DNA from: Flavobacteriales bacterium UBA1694 | Lineage (GTDB): Bacteria; Bacteroidota; Bacteroidia; Flavobacteriales; Weeksellaceae | NCBI GenBank assembly: GCA_002319955.1 | Contig: DCJS01000033.1 | Span: 42,585-106,584, forward strand | Reading direction: 5' to 3' | Length of the DNA stretch: 64,000 nt | In this document: piece by piece, positions 53,633 through 62,231 of the stretch | Layout of the letters: each line of letters begins with the position of its first letter | Position numbering within the stretch: the first letter of the stretch is position 1 | The notes under the pieces: generated by a model | Database searches by the model: none | What the model was told of the DNA's origin: nothing | What the model saw: the letters and a program-made list of their open reading frames with translations, nothing else | Translations under genes and position numbers: made by a program

Positions 53633-56185
53633 ATGTCAAAGAATTTAGTGATTGTCGAATCCCCAGCCAAGGCCAAGACCATTCAGAAGTATTTAGGGAA
53701 AGATTTTGAAGTGAAATCCAGTTTTGGACACATTAGAGATCTGCCTAAGAAAGGAATGGGCATTGACCTTGAAACCTTTACTCCAGAGTACGAGGTGTCC
53801 CCAGATAAAAAAAAGATTGTCAGTGAGTTAAAAGCGGCCGTTAAAAATGCGCAGATCGTTTGGCTTGCTTCGGATGAGGACCGGGAAGGAGAAGCAATCG
53901 CTTGGCATCTCTCTCAGGAGCTTAAATTAAAAGAAGAAAATACCCGGCGCATTGTGTTTCATGAGATCACAAAGAACGCAATCTTAAAGGCGGTCGAGAA
54001 CCCCAGAGCCATTGATCAGAATTTAGTGAATGCCCAACAGGCACGCCGAATTTTAGACCGTATTGTGGGATTTGAAATGTCGCCAGTTTTATGGAAAAAG
54101 GTGAAAACTGGCCTCTCTGCTGGGCGCGTTCAATCCGTCGCGGTCCGCTTAGTGGTCGAGCGCGAAAAAGAAATACGGGCCTTTGATTTTACTTCGTCCT
54201 ATAAAGTAAATGCTAGTTTTTTAACTTCGGGAAAGGCAGAATTGCCTGCAAAATTGAAAAGCGACTTCAAAAGCGAGCCTTTAGCTCAAGCATTTTTGGA
54301 GCAGGCGAAAACAAGTGAGTTTAAGGTTTTAGACGTTGAGAAAAAACCGGCAACACGCTCCGCGTCTGCGCCATTCACCACCTCGACGCTACAGCAGGAG
54401 GCCTCCTCAAGACTTGGCTATAATGTTACAGCAACTATGCGACTGGCCCAGCGACTTTATGAAGAAGGGTTTATTACCTATATGAGAACGGACAGTGTGA
54501 ATTTATCACAAGAGGCTATTAATGGCGCAAAGGCTCAAATTCTATCCGAATTTGGTGAGGCTTTTTCCAATCCAAGGAATTACACGACAAAGTCGGCCTC
54601 CGCGCAGGAAGCCCACGAAGCCATTCGTCCGACAGATTTTTCACTTAAAAGCATTGGAGATGCGCAGCTTAATAAACTGTACCAATTAATCTACCGCCGA
54701 ACGCTCGCCTCTCAAATGGCTAACGCGAAGCTTGAGAAAACGGTTATTGAAATTGGAGCTCCTAACCTGACTCCGCACTTTGAGGCGCAAGGCGAAGTTA
54801 TTGTCTTTGAAGGGTTTTTAAAGGCCTACGGTATTAGCAAAAACGAAGACGAGGATGAGGAAAACACAAACGATAAGATACTTCCAAGAGTCTCTGTGGG
54901 CGAAGCCCTCAGCTATACACAGATTACGGCTACTCAGAAATACACAAGACCGGCAGCCCGCTATACCGAGGCCTCTTTGGTAAGAAAATTAGAAGAATTA
55001 GGGATCGGAAGACCCTCCACCTATGCCCCGACAATCCAGACGATTCAAAACCGTGAGTATGTTGATAAAAGAGAATTAGAACCGCAAAAGCGCGAGGCCG
55101 TTAAGCTGAGCTTGGAGAAAGAAATTTCTCGTGAAGTCTTAGTGGATACCTATGGTGGTGATAAGAATAAGTTTGTTCCAACCAATATTGGCGAGGTTGT
55201 CAACGAGTTCCTGACTGAGAATTTTGCAGAGATTTTAGATTACGGTTTTACAGCGAGGGTTGAACGTGAATTTGATGAAATTGCGCACGGCCAGAAGACC
55301 TGGCAAAGTATGATGTCAGAATTCTATACATTTTTCCATCCTCGAATTGAAAAGGTTGAAGAAACAGCAGAGCGTGCGACGGGGGAGCGTAAGCTTGGCG
55401 ATGATCCTAAAACAGGGAAGCCAATTTATGCCCGAATGGGCCGTTACGGGGCTATGATTCAAATTGGCGAGTCTGATGACGAGGAAAAACCCACATTCGC
55501 GAGTTTGATGGCGAACCAAACGATTGCGACCGTGACGCTCGAGCAGGCACTTGAACTCTTCAAGCTTCCATTCCAACTCCAATCTTATGAAGGCAAAGAC
55601 CTTAGTGTGGCCGTGGGACGCTTTGGACCTTATATTAAATGGGGTGAGGCCTTTATCAGTATTCCAAAAGGCGAAGATCCATTGTCGGTAGACCAAAAAA
55701 GAGCCCAGGAGCTTATTGAGGAAAAGAAAATTGCTGACGCGCCGGTAGCTTCGTTTAAAGGGGAACCCGTGACCAAAGGCACAGGACGTTTTGGTCCTTT
55801 CTTAAAGTACCAAGCACTTTATATTAATGTGCCCAAGAAGTACGATTTTGAGAATTTATCGCAGGATGATATCCACGAATTAATTACAGCGAAGCTTGAA
55901 AAAGAAGCCAACCGTTACATTCAGCAGTGGACAGATGAAAAGATTGCGATTGAAAATGGCCGCTGGGGCGCTTTCATAAAATTCGGCAAACTTAATTTCA
56001 AGATCCCTAAGAATAAGCAGGACGAGAAGTACTCCCAAGAGGAACTTCAAGAGGTGAGTCTTGATCAGGTTAAGAAATGGATTACGGACCAAGACAAAAA
56101 TGCTTTTAAGATCAAGAAAACAGCAGTGAAGAAACCGGCTGTTAAGAAACCGGCGGCAAGCACCCGGAGTTCTAAAACAAAATAG
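53633..56185 (+). CDS. topA: DNA topoisomerase I
   Basis: TopA relaxes negative supercoils by a type IA mechanism. The start is set at ATG 53633 (MSKNLVIVESPAKAKTI), giving 850 residues. The Toprim acidic triad is in DEDREGE (81-87) and the nucleophile is Tyr283 (ITYMRTDSVNLS). In place of the four-Cys zinc fingers of the Escherichia coli enzyme the C-terminus has several TopA C-terminal repeats (GRFGPYIKWGE, GRFGPFLKYQ, GRWGAFIKFGK). A Lys/Ala/Pro tail with repeated KKPA units ends the protein. Confidence 0.97.
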   Translation: MSKNLVIVESPAKAKTIQKYLGKDFEVKSSFGHIRDLPKKGMGIDLETFTPEYEVSPDKKKIVSELKAAVKNAQIVWLASDEDREGEAIAWHLSQELKLKEENTRRIVFHEITKNAILKAVENPRAIDQNLVNAQQARRILDRIVGFEMSPVLWKKVKTGLSAGRVQSVAVRLVVEREKEIRAFDFTSSYKVNASFLTSGKAELPAKLKSDFKSEPLAQAFLEQAKTSEFKVLDVEKKPATRSASAPFTTSTLQQEASSRLGYNVTATMRLAQRLYEEGFITYMRTDSVNLSQEAINGAKAQILSEFGEAFSNPRNYTTKSASAQEAHEAIRPTDFSLKSIGDAQLNKLYQLIYRRTLASQMANAKLEKTVIEIGAPNLTPHFEAQGEVIVFEGFLKAYGISKNEDEDEENTNDKILPRVSVGEALSYTQITATQKYTRPAARYTEASLVRKLEELGIGRPSTYAPTIQTIQNREYVDKRELEPQKREAVKLSLEKEISREVLVDTYGGDKNKFVPTNIGEVVNEFLTENFAEILDYGFTARVEREFDEIAHGQKTWQSMMSEFYTFFHPRIEKVEETAERATGERKLGDDPKTGKPIYARMGRYGAMIQIGESDDEEKPTFASLMANQTIATVTLEQALELFKLPFQLQSYEGKDLSVAVGRFGPYIKWGEAFISIPKGEDPLSVDQKRAQELIEEKKIADAPVASFKGEPVTKGTGRFGPFLKYQALYINVPKKYDFENLSQDDIHELITAKLEKEANRYIQQWTDEKIAIENGRWGAFIKFGKLNFKIPKNKQDEKYSQEELQEVSLDQVKKWITDQDKNAFKIKKTAVKKPAVKKPAASTRSSKTK

Positions 56186-56208
56186 AGTCTAAACTAAGTA
56201 ATTTGTAG

Positions 56209-56239
56209 ACCTTCAGTCCCAGTCCGTCTGAAGGTTTTT
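56209..56239 (+). terminator. Intrinsic terminator after topA
   Basis: ACCTTCAG (56209-56216) pairs with CTGAAGGT (56228-56235), followed by five T. Confidence 0.8.
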
Positions 56240-56247
56240 CATATATT

Positions 56248-56255
56248 TACTTTTG
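56248..56255 (+). promoter_or_regulatory. -7 promoter element for the arginase-like gene
   Basis: TACTTTTG matches TAnnTTTG, 15 bases before the ATG at 56271. It overlaps the TTG that would start a longer frame, so ATG 56271 is preferred. Confidence 0.6.
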
Positions 56256-56270
56256 CAAGCAACGCATTTT

Positions 56271-57359
56271 ATGAATTACCAAGATTTTATTGCCGCACCA
56301 CAAGAAATTTCAACCAAACCATGGCAGTTAGGGAGTCTTTTCCAAAACGACCTGCCAGAAGGGGGCATCGCCCTTCTGTTCGTTTCCGATTACCGTGGGG
56401 CGGAAAGAAACGCTTTTCCTAGGGATTTTCACCTTTTGAGAAAGACTCTTTATTCCCTTTCGGCGCATGATTTTCAAGTGCCCTTGTTTGATTTTGGCGA
56501 TTTGATTTCAGGCAAAACTATGGAGGACACGAGTTACGTGCTACAAGAGGTCTTATCGGCCTGCCACTATAAAAAGACCATTCCAATTATTATTGGCGGA
56601 AGTGCCGAGCTGAGTTATTCCCTTTATTCAGCTCTTGATTTCCATTACAAAGACATAAATTACGCGCAAATTTCCAACCATATTTCCATCGAATCAGAGT
56701 CAACGGACCTTAGCGAAGAGAATTTTCTGAACCGAATTTTAACCTCGAAGAACTTTGCGATCAAAAATTACCACCATTTAGGGTATCAGAACCATTTAAG
56801 CCAATTAGAAAGTGCAAGGCTAATTAAAGAAGTTGATTTCCAAGGTGTTCGACTAGCGGAAATGATGAAAGGGACTAGCGCTGTTGAGCCTTATTTGCGG
56901 CATGCCGATTTGGTCACAGTGAACTGTGATGCAGTAGAGAGTTTTACAGAACCCTTCTCTATCCATCCTCAAGTAAATGGGCTGAATCGCCGGGAAGTCT
57001 GCGCATTTATGAAAGAAGTGGGGCTTTCACAAAATTTAAAAAGTTTCGGGTTATTTAACTTGGAGCTAGATTCACAAAATGAGTTAAACCTTCAGCTAGC
57101 CTCTCAGATGATTTGGTATTTGATTGAAGGGATAAATATTCAACAATCCCATCCAAAGAAACGACGCTACGAAACCTTTTGGGTCTTAACAGAACAAGGC
57201 GAGTTTGCATTCCAACGTGATGTTTTCAGCTCACTTTGGTATTTTGGAAGTGCGCCTGAAATGGACGCGAATTTAGCGTGCTCGCAAGAGGATTACGATT
57301 GTGCCAAACGGGGGGAGCTTTCACCACGACTCGTTCGGTTTTTAAATGAATTGAACTAA
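56271..57359 (+). CDS. Arginase/formimidoylglutamase-family protein with degenerate metal site
   Basis: The 362-residue protein has the arginase (ureohydrolase) fold pattern but most metal ligands are missing. The GGxH motif reads GGSAELS (His to Ala). The DAHxD motif reads SNHIS (both Asp to Ser, His kept). The SxDxDxxDP motif reads TVNCDAVES (first Asp to Asn, second kept). It is therefore probably not an active Mn-dependent hydrolase, though annotation pipelines tend to call such proteins formimidoylglutamase. It follows topA with its own promoter, an arrangement I recall from other flavobacteria. Confidence 0.8.
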   Translation: MNYQDFIAAPQEISTKPWQLGSLFQNDLPEGGIALLFVSDYRGAERNAFPRDFHLLRKTLYSLSAHDFQVPLFDFGDLISGKTMEDTSYVLQEVLSACHYKKTIPIIIGGSAELSYSLYSALDFHYKDINYAQISNHISIESESTDLSEENFLNRILTSKNFAIKNYHHLGYQNHLSQLESARLIKEVDFQGVRLAEMMKGTSAVEPYLRHADLVTVNCDAVESFTEPFSIHPQVNGLNRREVCAFMKEVGLSQNLKSFGLFNLELDSQNELNLQLASQMIWYLIEGINIQQSHPKKRRYETFWVLTEQGEFAFQRDVFSSLWYFGSAPEMDANLACSQEDYDCAKRGELSPRLVRFLNELN

Positions 57360-57497
57360 AATTCTTCGGGATTTTCTGACCCTGGCCGGGAGCAATTACG
57401 AACAATGCTTGGAAATGCCTTTTAAAAGGGGCTAATTTTATAAGATTTTATTCTTATTTAACTATCTATTAAGAATTTCGTTAATGTAAAATTGTTT

Positions 57498-57505
57498 TAT
57501 ATTTG
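57498..57505 (+). promoter_or_regulatory. -7 promoter element for the uppS-bamA transcript
   Basis: TATATTTG is an exact TAnnTTTG match, about 140 bases before the uppS start, implying a long 5' leader. I see no good -33. Confidence 0.5.
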
Positions 57506-57556
57506 CACAAATTTGGAAAGGACCCTAGGAGTCTCATCCAATACCAAAGAGTAATA

Positions 57557-57604
57557 CCAAAAAGGAGCTGAATTTTCTTTTTTGGGGCCGCTTCTACGAG
57601 CGGC
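57557..57604 (+). other. Two hairpins in the uppS-bamA leader
   Basis: CCAAAAAG (57557-57564) pairs with CTTTTTTGG (57577-57585) with one bulged T. Directly after it GCCGCT (57587-57592) pairs perfectly with AGCGGC (57599-57604). The 285-base gap before uppS holds no other gene. The leader also carries the repeated AATACCAAA near 57540 and 57553. Confidence 0.55.
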
Positions 57605-57644
57605 GCTAAATTTAGACAACGAAAAGTAGTGCTTTAAGTACCCT

Positions 57645-58397
57645 ATGAAGAGTTATAAAGACGAATTAAACCTGAAGAATCTACCCAATCATGTTGCTAT
57701 AATAATGGATGGCAATGGGCGGTGGGCGAAGCAGCGTGGAGAGGAACGAACATTTGGTCATAAGAATGCAATTCGTGCCGTTCGTGATGCAATCAATGCT
57801 TGCAACGAAATCGGAATTCCTTACCTCACACTTTATACCTTTTCATCGGAAAATTGGAGCCGGCCGGCCTCCGAGGTTAGCAGCCTAATGAGCCTTTTAT
57901 CAGAGACGCTTTTATTAGAAGCTGAGAATATTTATACGAAAGGGCTGCGTTTACATGTCATTGGTGAAATTGAAAAATTGCCTACGCTGGTGCGCGACCA
58001 GCTTGAAACCATGATGGAGTTAACAAAGAATAGCACAAATGGCAACCTGATACTCGCCTTGAGCTATGGATCTCAAAAAGAAATTTTGAGTGCCGTTCAG
58101 GCCATCAGTGAAAAAGTTAAAAGCGGGGACCTTCAGTCTAGTGAGATTACGCAGGCTGTATTTGAACAGCATTTATATACCCGGGAGTTCCCGGCAGTAG
58201 ACCTTTTAATTAGAACCAGTGGCGAGGTGAGAATTAGTAATTTCCTTCTTTGGCAAATTGCGTATGCGGAACTTCAATTTTTAGATATATATTGGCCCGA
58301 CTTTGACCGAGAAGCCTTTTTTAAGTGCATTCTTGATTACCAGTGCAAAGAGAGGCGCTACGGAAAGATTAGTGAACAGCTCGAAAGCGAGAAATAG
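57645..58397 (+). CDS. uppS: Isoprenyl transferase, undecaprenyl diphosphate synthase
   Basis: UppS makes the C55 isoprenoid carrier for peptidoglycan and other cell-wall polymers. The 250-residue protein has catalytic Asp22 in IIMDGNGRWAKQRG, the FGHKNAIRAVRDA segment, TLYTFSSENWSRP, and the C-terminal LIRTSGEVRISNFLLWQIAYAE motif. It is 30 bases upstream of bamA on the same strand, the usual Bacteroidota order. Confidence 0.96.
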   Translation: MKSYKDELNLKNLPNHVAIIMDGNGRWAKQRGEERTFGHKNAIRAVRDAINACNEIGIPYLTLYTFSSENWSRPASEVSSLMSLLSETLLLEAENIYTKGLRLHVIGEIEKLPTLVRDQLETMMELTKNSTNGNLILALSYGSQKEILSAVQAISEKVKSGDLQSSEITQAVFEQHLYTREFPAVDLLIRTSGEVRISNFLLWQIAYAELQFLDIYWPDFDREAFFKCILDYQCKERRYGKISEQLESEK

Positions 58398-58427
58398 AGA
58401 GATAAAGTTTAGACTTAGATTATAAAG

Positions 58428-60977
58428 ATGAGATTAAAATTCATACCCATCATCATGTTTGCGGCTTCGGCCTATTTTTATGGCCAAGAAACACCGCCCA
58501 CAAGCGGGACGCAGGAAAATTCTGTGGTGGCCGAAAAAGACCAACAAGGAACTTACTTCCTGAAGGATATCGTGATTGATGGCGTAAAAAAATACACACC
58601 GGATCAAATTCTTCGGTTTACCGGACTTAGTAAGAATGAGAAGGTAGAAATCCCAGGGCAGCGTATTAGTTCTGCAATTAAAAGGCTGTGGGAACAAAAC
58701 ATTTTTTCGGTCGTAGAGGTCTATGTTCAGACTATTGAAGGCGAACAAGTCGTTTTAAGATTCAAACTTGAAGATCTTAAGGAACTCGGCGAAGTAGACT
58801 TTCAAGGAAAAGGCGTGAACAAATCTAAGAAGGAAAAATTTGTAAAAGACTACGGTTTAAAACCGGGTACAAAAATCACAAGCGACTTAATCTCTTCGAT
58901 AAAAACAAAAATTCCATTAGAGTATGTAACCAAAGGGTACGCTGATGCGAAGTTATCGATTGAAGATAAGGTCAATGCGAGTGATCCAGATCTGGTTGAC
59001 TGGACTATTAATGTCGATCGAGGACGCCGTATCAAAATAGACCATATTGAGTTCGAAGGCAACGAAAGTGTAACGGATGCGAAACTTAGAAAGAAGGGGT
59101 TTAAAGACACCAAACAGAAACGCTTTGGAATTGGTGGAATTTTAAAGTCCTCCAAGTTCATCAAGGAAAAGTATGACGAAGATAAAGTGAACTTGATTAA
59201 TTACTATCAATCCCTTGGATTTAGAGACGCTCAAATCGTTTCGGACTCTGTTTGGAGAAATAAAAAGAATGCGGTAGAAATTAATGTCAAATTAAGCGAA
59301 GGGAAGAAATACTATATTGGCTCAATTAATTTCCTTGGAAATACGACCTATTCCACGGAAGTACTAGAGAAGCTTCTTGGGTATAAATCGGGCGACATCT
59401 ACGACGCTGTTGGCTTCAACAAGAAAGTTGGGGAAGACGGTGGAGCGGAAGACGATACCGACATCAAGTCACTCTATTTGAATAATGGGTTCTTATTTTC
59501 TCAAATTATTCCTGTTGAAAAATCCGTTGTGGGCGATTCAATAAATCTTGAAATCCGAATTAGCGAGGGTGAAAAAGCCTCTTGGAACCGCGTGACGTGG
59601 TCCGGAAACACCACAACCCATGACCATGTTATTTTACGTTCCTTAGAAACTAAGCCTGGAGATCTTTTCTCCAAGTCAATGATTAAGAGAACGTACTTTA
59701 CTTTGGCTGGACTTCCGTATTTCGATCCTCAACAGCTTGGACAGGACATCTCCCAAAACCCACAAGACAATTCCGTTGATATGCACTGGACCCTAGTGGA
59801 AAAAGGATCGTCTCAAGTGCAATTGCAAGCGGGGTATGGAGGGAATTCATTTATCGGAACTCTTGGACTAACCTTCAATAACTTCTCCCTAAGGAATTTC
59901 TTGAAATTAAAAGACTTTAAACCGGTTCCTCAAGGCGATGGACAAACTTTTTCTGTTCAGGCGCAGGCCGGACAGTATTTCCAGAATTATGGAATTAGCT
60001 TTACAGAGCCATGGCTATTTGGTAGTAAGCCAACAGCCCTATCCGTTGGGATAAACTATTCAAAAGTAAATTATACCGATATGCAAGGCCTTGATCAGAA
60101 GTTGGGTATTTTCTCTGCTAATGCAGGACTTAATAGACGATTAAGCTGGCCAGACGATTGGTTCTCGCTTTATACGGGAGTTCAGTTCCAGTCGTATAAA
60201 TTTGAAAACTATCCTTTCCAGTTTGGAGAGACCACAGAATTGTATGGAAATGCAAAAAACTTCACTTTTAATATTGGCTTAAGTAGAAACTCGGCTGGGT
60301 TTGACCCGATTTTCCCAACGACAGGATCGAATATTGAAGCCTCTGTGAAGTTCACGCCGCCTTATTCCTTACTAAGTGATAAAGACTATTCAACCATGAC
60401 GCCAGTGGAGAAATACCAATGGATGGAATTCTATAAGGTTAAATTAAAAGCAGACACCTATAATACCGTAATAGGAAAGCTCGTACTGAGAAGCACCGCT
60501 GAAATGGGCTTTATGAACGGGTATAATAAAGAATTAGGCCCACCGCCATTTGAGCGCTTCTATATTGGTGGAACGGGACTCTTTGGAGGTCGATTTGATG
60601 GGCGTGAGCTTATTCCATTGCGTGGGTACGAAAATGCCTCAACGACTGGATACACACCGTCATCTCCGTACGACATTACGCCCTATGGTGGTGCAACGAT
60701 CTATAGCCGTTTATCCGCGGAGCTTCGTTACCCAATTTCACTAAATCAAACCGCAAAAATCTTTGCTCTCGGTTTTGTGGAAGGAGGGAATGGCTGGAAT
60801 TCTTGGGGCACTTTCAATCCTTTTCAACTTAAGCGTTCTGCAGGGGTCGGAATCCGGGTTTACATGGGTGCTTTTGGGTTAATTGGATTTGACTTTGCTT
60901 ATGGATTTGATTCAACAATCGGATCTAGCGAGCCTTCCGGATGGCAGACTCACTTCCTAATGAATCAATCGCTTTAA
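58428..60977 (+). CDS. bamA: Outer-membrane protein assembly factor BamA
   Basis: BamA inserts beta-barrel proteins into the outer membrane. The 849-residue protein has a signal peptide (about 1-19, ending AYFYGQE), a series of POTRA domains (about 40-450) and an Omp85 barrel. The lid-loop region is rich in Gly, Pro and Tyr (GGTGLFGGRFDGRELIPLRGYENAS). The VRGF-like motif reads PLRGY, as is common in the family. It is followed by ompH, and the three genes uppS-bamA-ompH form the standard set. The C-terminus is NQSL, not aromatic, which is slightly unusual for a barrel. Confidence 0.95.
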   Translation: MRLKFIPIIMFAASAYFYGQETPPTSGTQENSVVAEKDQQGTYFLKDIVIDGVKKYTPDQILRFTGLSKNEKVEIPGQRISSAIKRLWEQNIFSVVEVYVQTIEGEQVVLRFKLEDLKELGEVDFQGKGVNKSKKEKFVKDYGLKPGTKITSDLISSIKTKIPLEYVTKGYADAKLSIEDKVNASDPDLVDWTINVDRGRRIKIDHIEFEGNESVTDAKLRKKGFKDTKQKRFGIGGILKSSKFIKEKYDEDKVNLINYYQSLGFRDAQIVSDSVWRNKKNAVEINVKLSEGKKYYIGSINFLGNTTYSTEVLEKLLGYKSGDIYDAVGFNKKVGEDGGAEDDTDIKSLYLNNGFLFSQIIPVEKSVVGDSINLEIRISEGEKASWNRVTWSGNTTTHDHVILRSLETKPGDLFSKSMIKRTYFTLAGLPYFDPQQLGQDISQNPQDNSVDMHWTLVEKGSSQVQLQAGYGGNSFIGTLGLTFNNFSLRNFLKLKDFKPVPQGDGQTFSVQAQAGQYFQNYGISFTEPWLFGSKPTALSVGINYSKVNYTDMQGLDQKLGIFSANAGLNRRLSWPDDWFSLYTGVQFQSYKFENYPFQFGETTELYGNAKNFTFNIGLSRNSAGFDPIFPTTGSNIEASVKFTPPYSLLSDKDYSTMTPVEKYQWMEFYKVKLKADTYNTVIGKLVLRSTAEMGFMNGYNKELGPPPFERFYIGGTGLFGGRFDGRELIPLRGYENASTTGYTPSSPYDITPYGGATIYSRLSAELRYPISLNQTAKIFALGFVEGGNGWNSWGTFNPFQLKRSAGVGIRVYMGAFGLIGFDFAYGFDSTIGSSEPSGWQTHFLMNQSL

Positions 60978-61084
60978 TCCTTCTAATCTTTAGGATTCAA
61001 GTCAAGGCACAGTTCTTGTTTAATTAGAGTGGTTTAGTGAAAAAAGTATTGAGAGAAAAAAGAGTGTAAAACCGTAAAAATTAT

Positions 61085-61092
61085 TAGATTTG
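61085..61092 (+). promoter_or_regulatory. -7 promoter element for ompH
   Basis: TAGATTTG matches TAnnTTTG, about 95 bases before the ompH start. It separates ompH from bamA in transcription, at least in part. Confidence 0.5.
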
Positions 61093-61187
61093 CGCTTCTG
61101 ATAGTAAAATATTTAACTTTCTAGCAGTTTAGGAATCTAATTTGAGTAAAACAAAACAACAACAATAAAATAATTTAACGACCTATT

Positions 61188-61688
61188 ATGAAAAAACTAA
61201 GTGTATTATTTGCGGCCGTATTGATGGTAATGTCTGTAGGGGTAGCAAAAGCTCAAAAGATAGCTTCACTTGATGTGGCAACACTTTTAAATTTAATGCC
61301 TGAGAAGAAGAAGGCCGACGAGCAGTTACTTACCCTGCGCAATACGAAAGGTGCAGAAATAGAGAGACAAGGCAAGGCATTAGAAGACCTTTTTGAAAAA
61401 TACAGCAAAGATGCTCCTACTCAAACTGCTCAAATCAACGAGCAACGTAACCAAGAGTTAGGGAAATTAAGAGCTAACCTTGACCAGCTTCAAACAGCTG
61501 CACAGAAGGACCTAATGGAGAAAACTGATGTTGCATACGCGCCGATTGAAAAGAAATTCAATGCCGCTGTAGCGAAAGTAGCTGTGGCCAATGGATGGGA
61601 AATCATCTTTGATAAGAACAATTCGGGTCAGATCTACAACGTAGGGCCTGACGCAACGGCTTTAGTAAAAAAAGAATTAGGACTATAA
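61188..61688 (+). CDS. ompH: OmpH/Skp-family periplasmic chaperone
   Basis: Skp-like chaperones hold unfolded outer-membrane proteins for BamA. The 166-residue protein has a signal peptide (about 1-22, ending GVAKAQK), the opening IASLDVATLLNLMPE, and a long central coiled coil (about 35-115). The closing segment GWEIIFDKNNSGQIYNVG is also typical. Only one copy is present here, whereas many flavobacteria have two in tandem. A terminator follows. Confidence 0.92.
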   Translation: MKKLSVLFAAVLMVMSVGVAKAQKIASLDVATLLNLMPEKKKADEQLLTLRNTKGAEIERQGKALEDLFEKYSKDAPTQTAQINEQRNQELGKLRANLDQLQTAAQKDLMEKTDVAYAPIEKKFNAAVAKVAVANGWEIIFDKNNSGQIYNVGPDATALVKKELGL

Positions 61689-61707
61689 CTTTTGATTATT
61701 TAAACTT

Positions 61708-61737
61708 AAAACCATCCTTAATCAGGGTGGTTTTTTT
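61708..61737 (+). terminator. Intrinsic terminator after ompH
   Basis: AACCATCC (61710-61717) pairs with GGGTGGTT (61725-61732) with one wobble, followed by a T-run to 61737. The T-run abuts the next promoter box. Confidence 0.8.
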
Positions 61738-61744
61738 ATTTTTG
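61737..61744 (+). promoter_or_regulatory. -7 promoter element, leaderless geometry
   Basis: TATTTTTG begins at the last T of the ompH terminator run and ends four bases before the ATG at 61749. Confidence 0.55.
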
Positions 61745-61748
61745 TACT

Positions 61749-62231
61749 ATGAGCAATGAGATTTCAAGCAGTGTGAAAGTGAGATTCTCCGACTGCGATC
61801 CAATCGGCCATTTAAATAATGTCAAGTATTTAGAGTATATGCTCAATGCGCGAGAGGACCATGTGGAGGAGTTTTATGGATTCACCTACGAACAGTATTT
61901 AAAGCAGACAGGGTGCACCTGGATTGCGATTCAAAATGAAATTGCCTACCTGAAGGAGGTAAAGTATAATTCGAAAGTGGTAATCTCGAGCAAAACAATC
62001 GACGTTCGAGACCGGATTTCGAAGGTTGAGATCCTAATGAAGAGTGAGGATGAAAAGATTATTCACTCGGTGCTTTGGATAACAGTCATTTATTTTAATC
62101 TGAAAACAAGGAAATCAGAAGTGCATCCACCACAAACGAGTGCGCTATTCCATAAGTACCTCGTAGATTTACCACAGAAGGAATTTCAATTAAGGACTGA
62201 ATTTCTTAGAAAACAGAATAAACATGCGTAA
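61749..62231 (+). CDS. Hotdog-fold (4HBT) thioesterase
   Basis: The 160-residue product is a 4-hydroxybenzoyl-CoA-thioesterase-type hotdog protein. Its hallmark is VRFSDCDPIGHLNNVKYLEYMLNARED, where the Asp in DCDPIGHLNN is the usual catalytic residue. It likely hydrolyses an acyl-CoA or acyl-ACP. It overlaps rfbD by eight bases, so the two are translated from one message, although their pathways have no obvious link. Confidence 0.88.
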   Translation: MSNEISSSVKVRFSDCDPIGHLNNVKYLEYMLNAREDHVEEFYGFTYEQYLKQTGCTWIAIQNEIAYLKEVKYNSKVVISSKTIDVRDRISKVEILMKSEDEKIIHSVLWITVIYFNLKTRKSEVHPPQTSALFHKYLVDLPQKEFQLRTEFLRKQNKHA

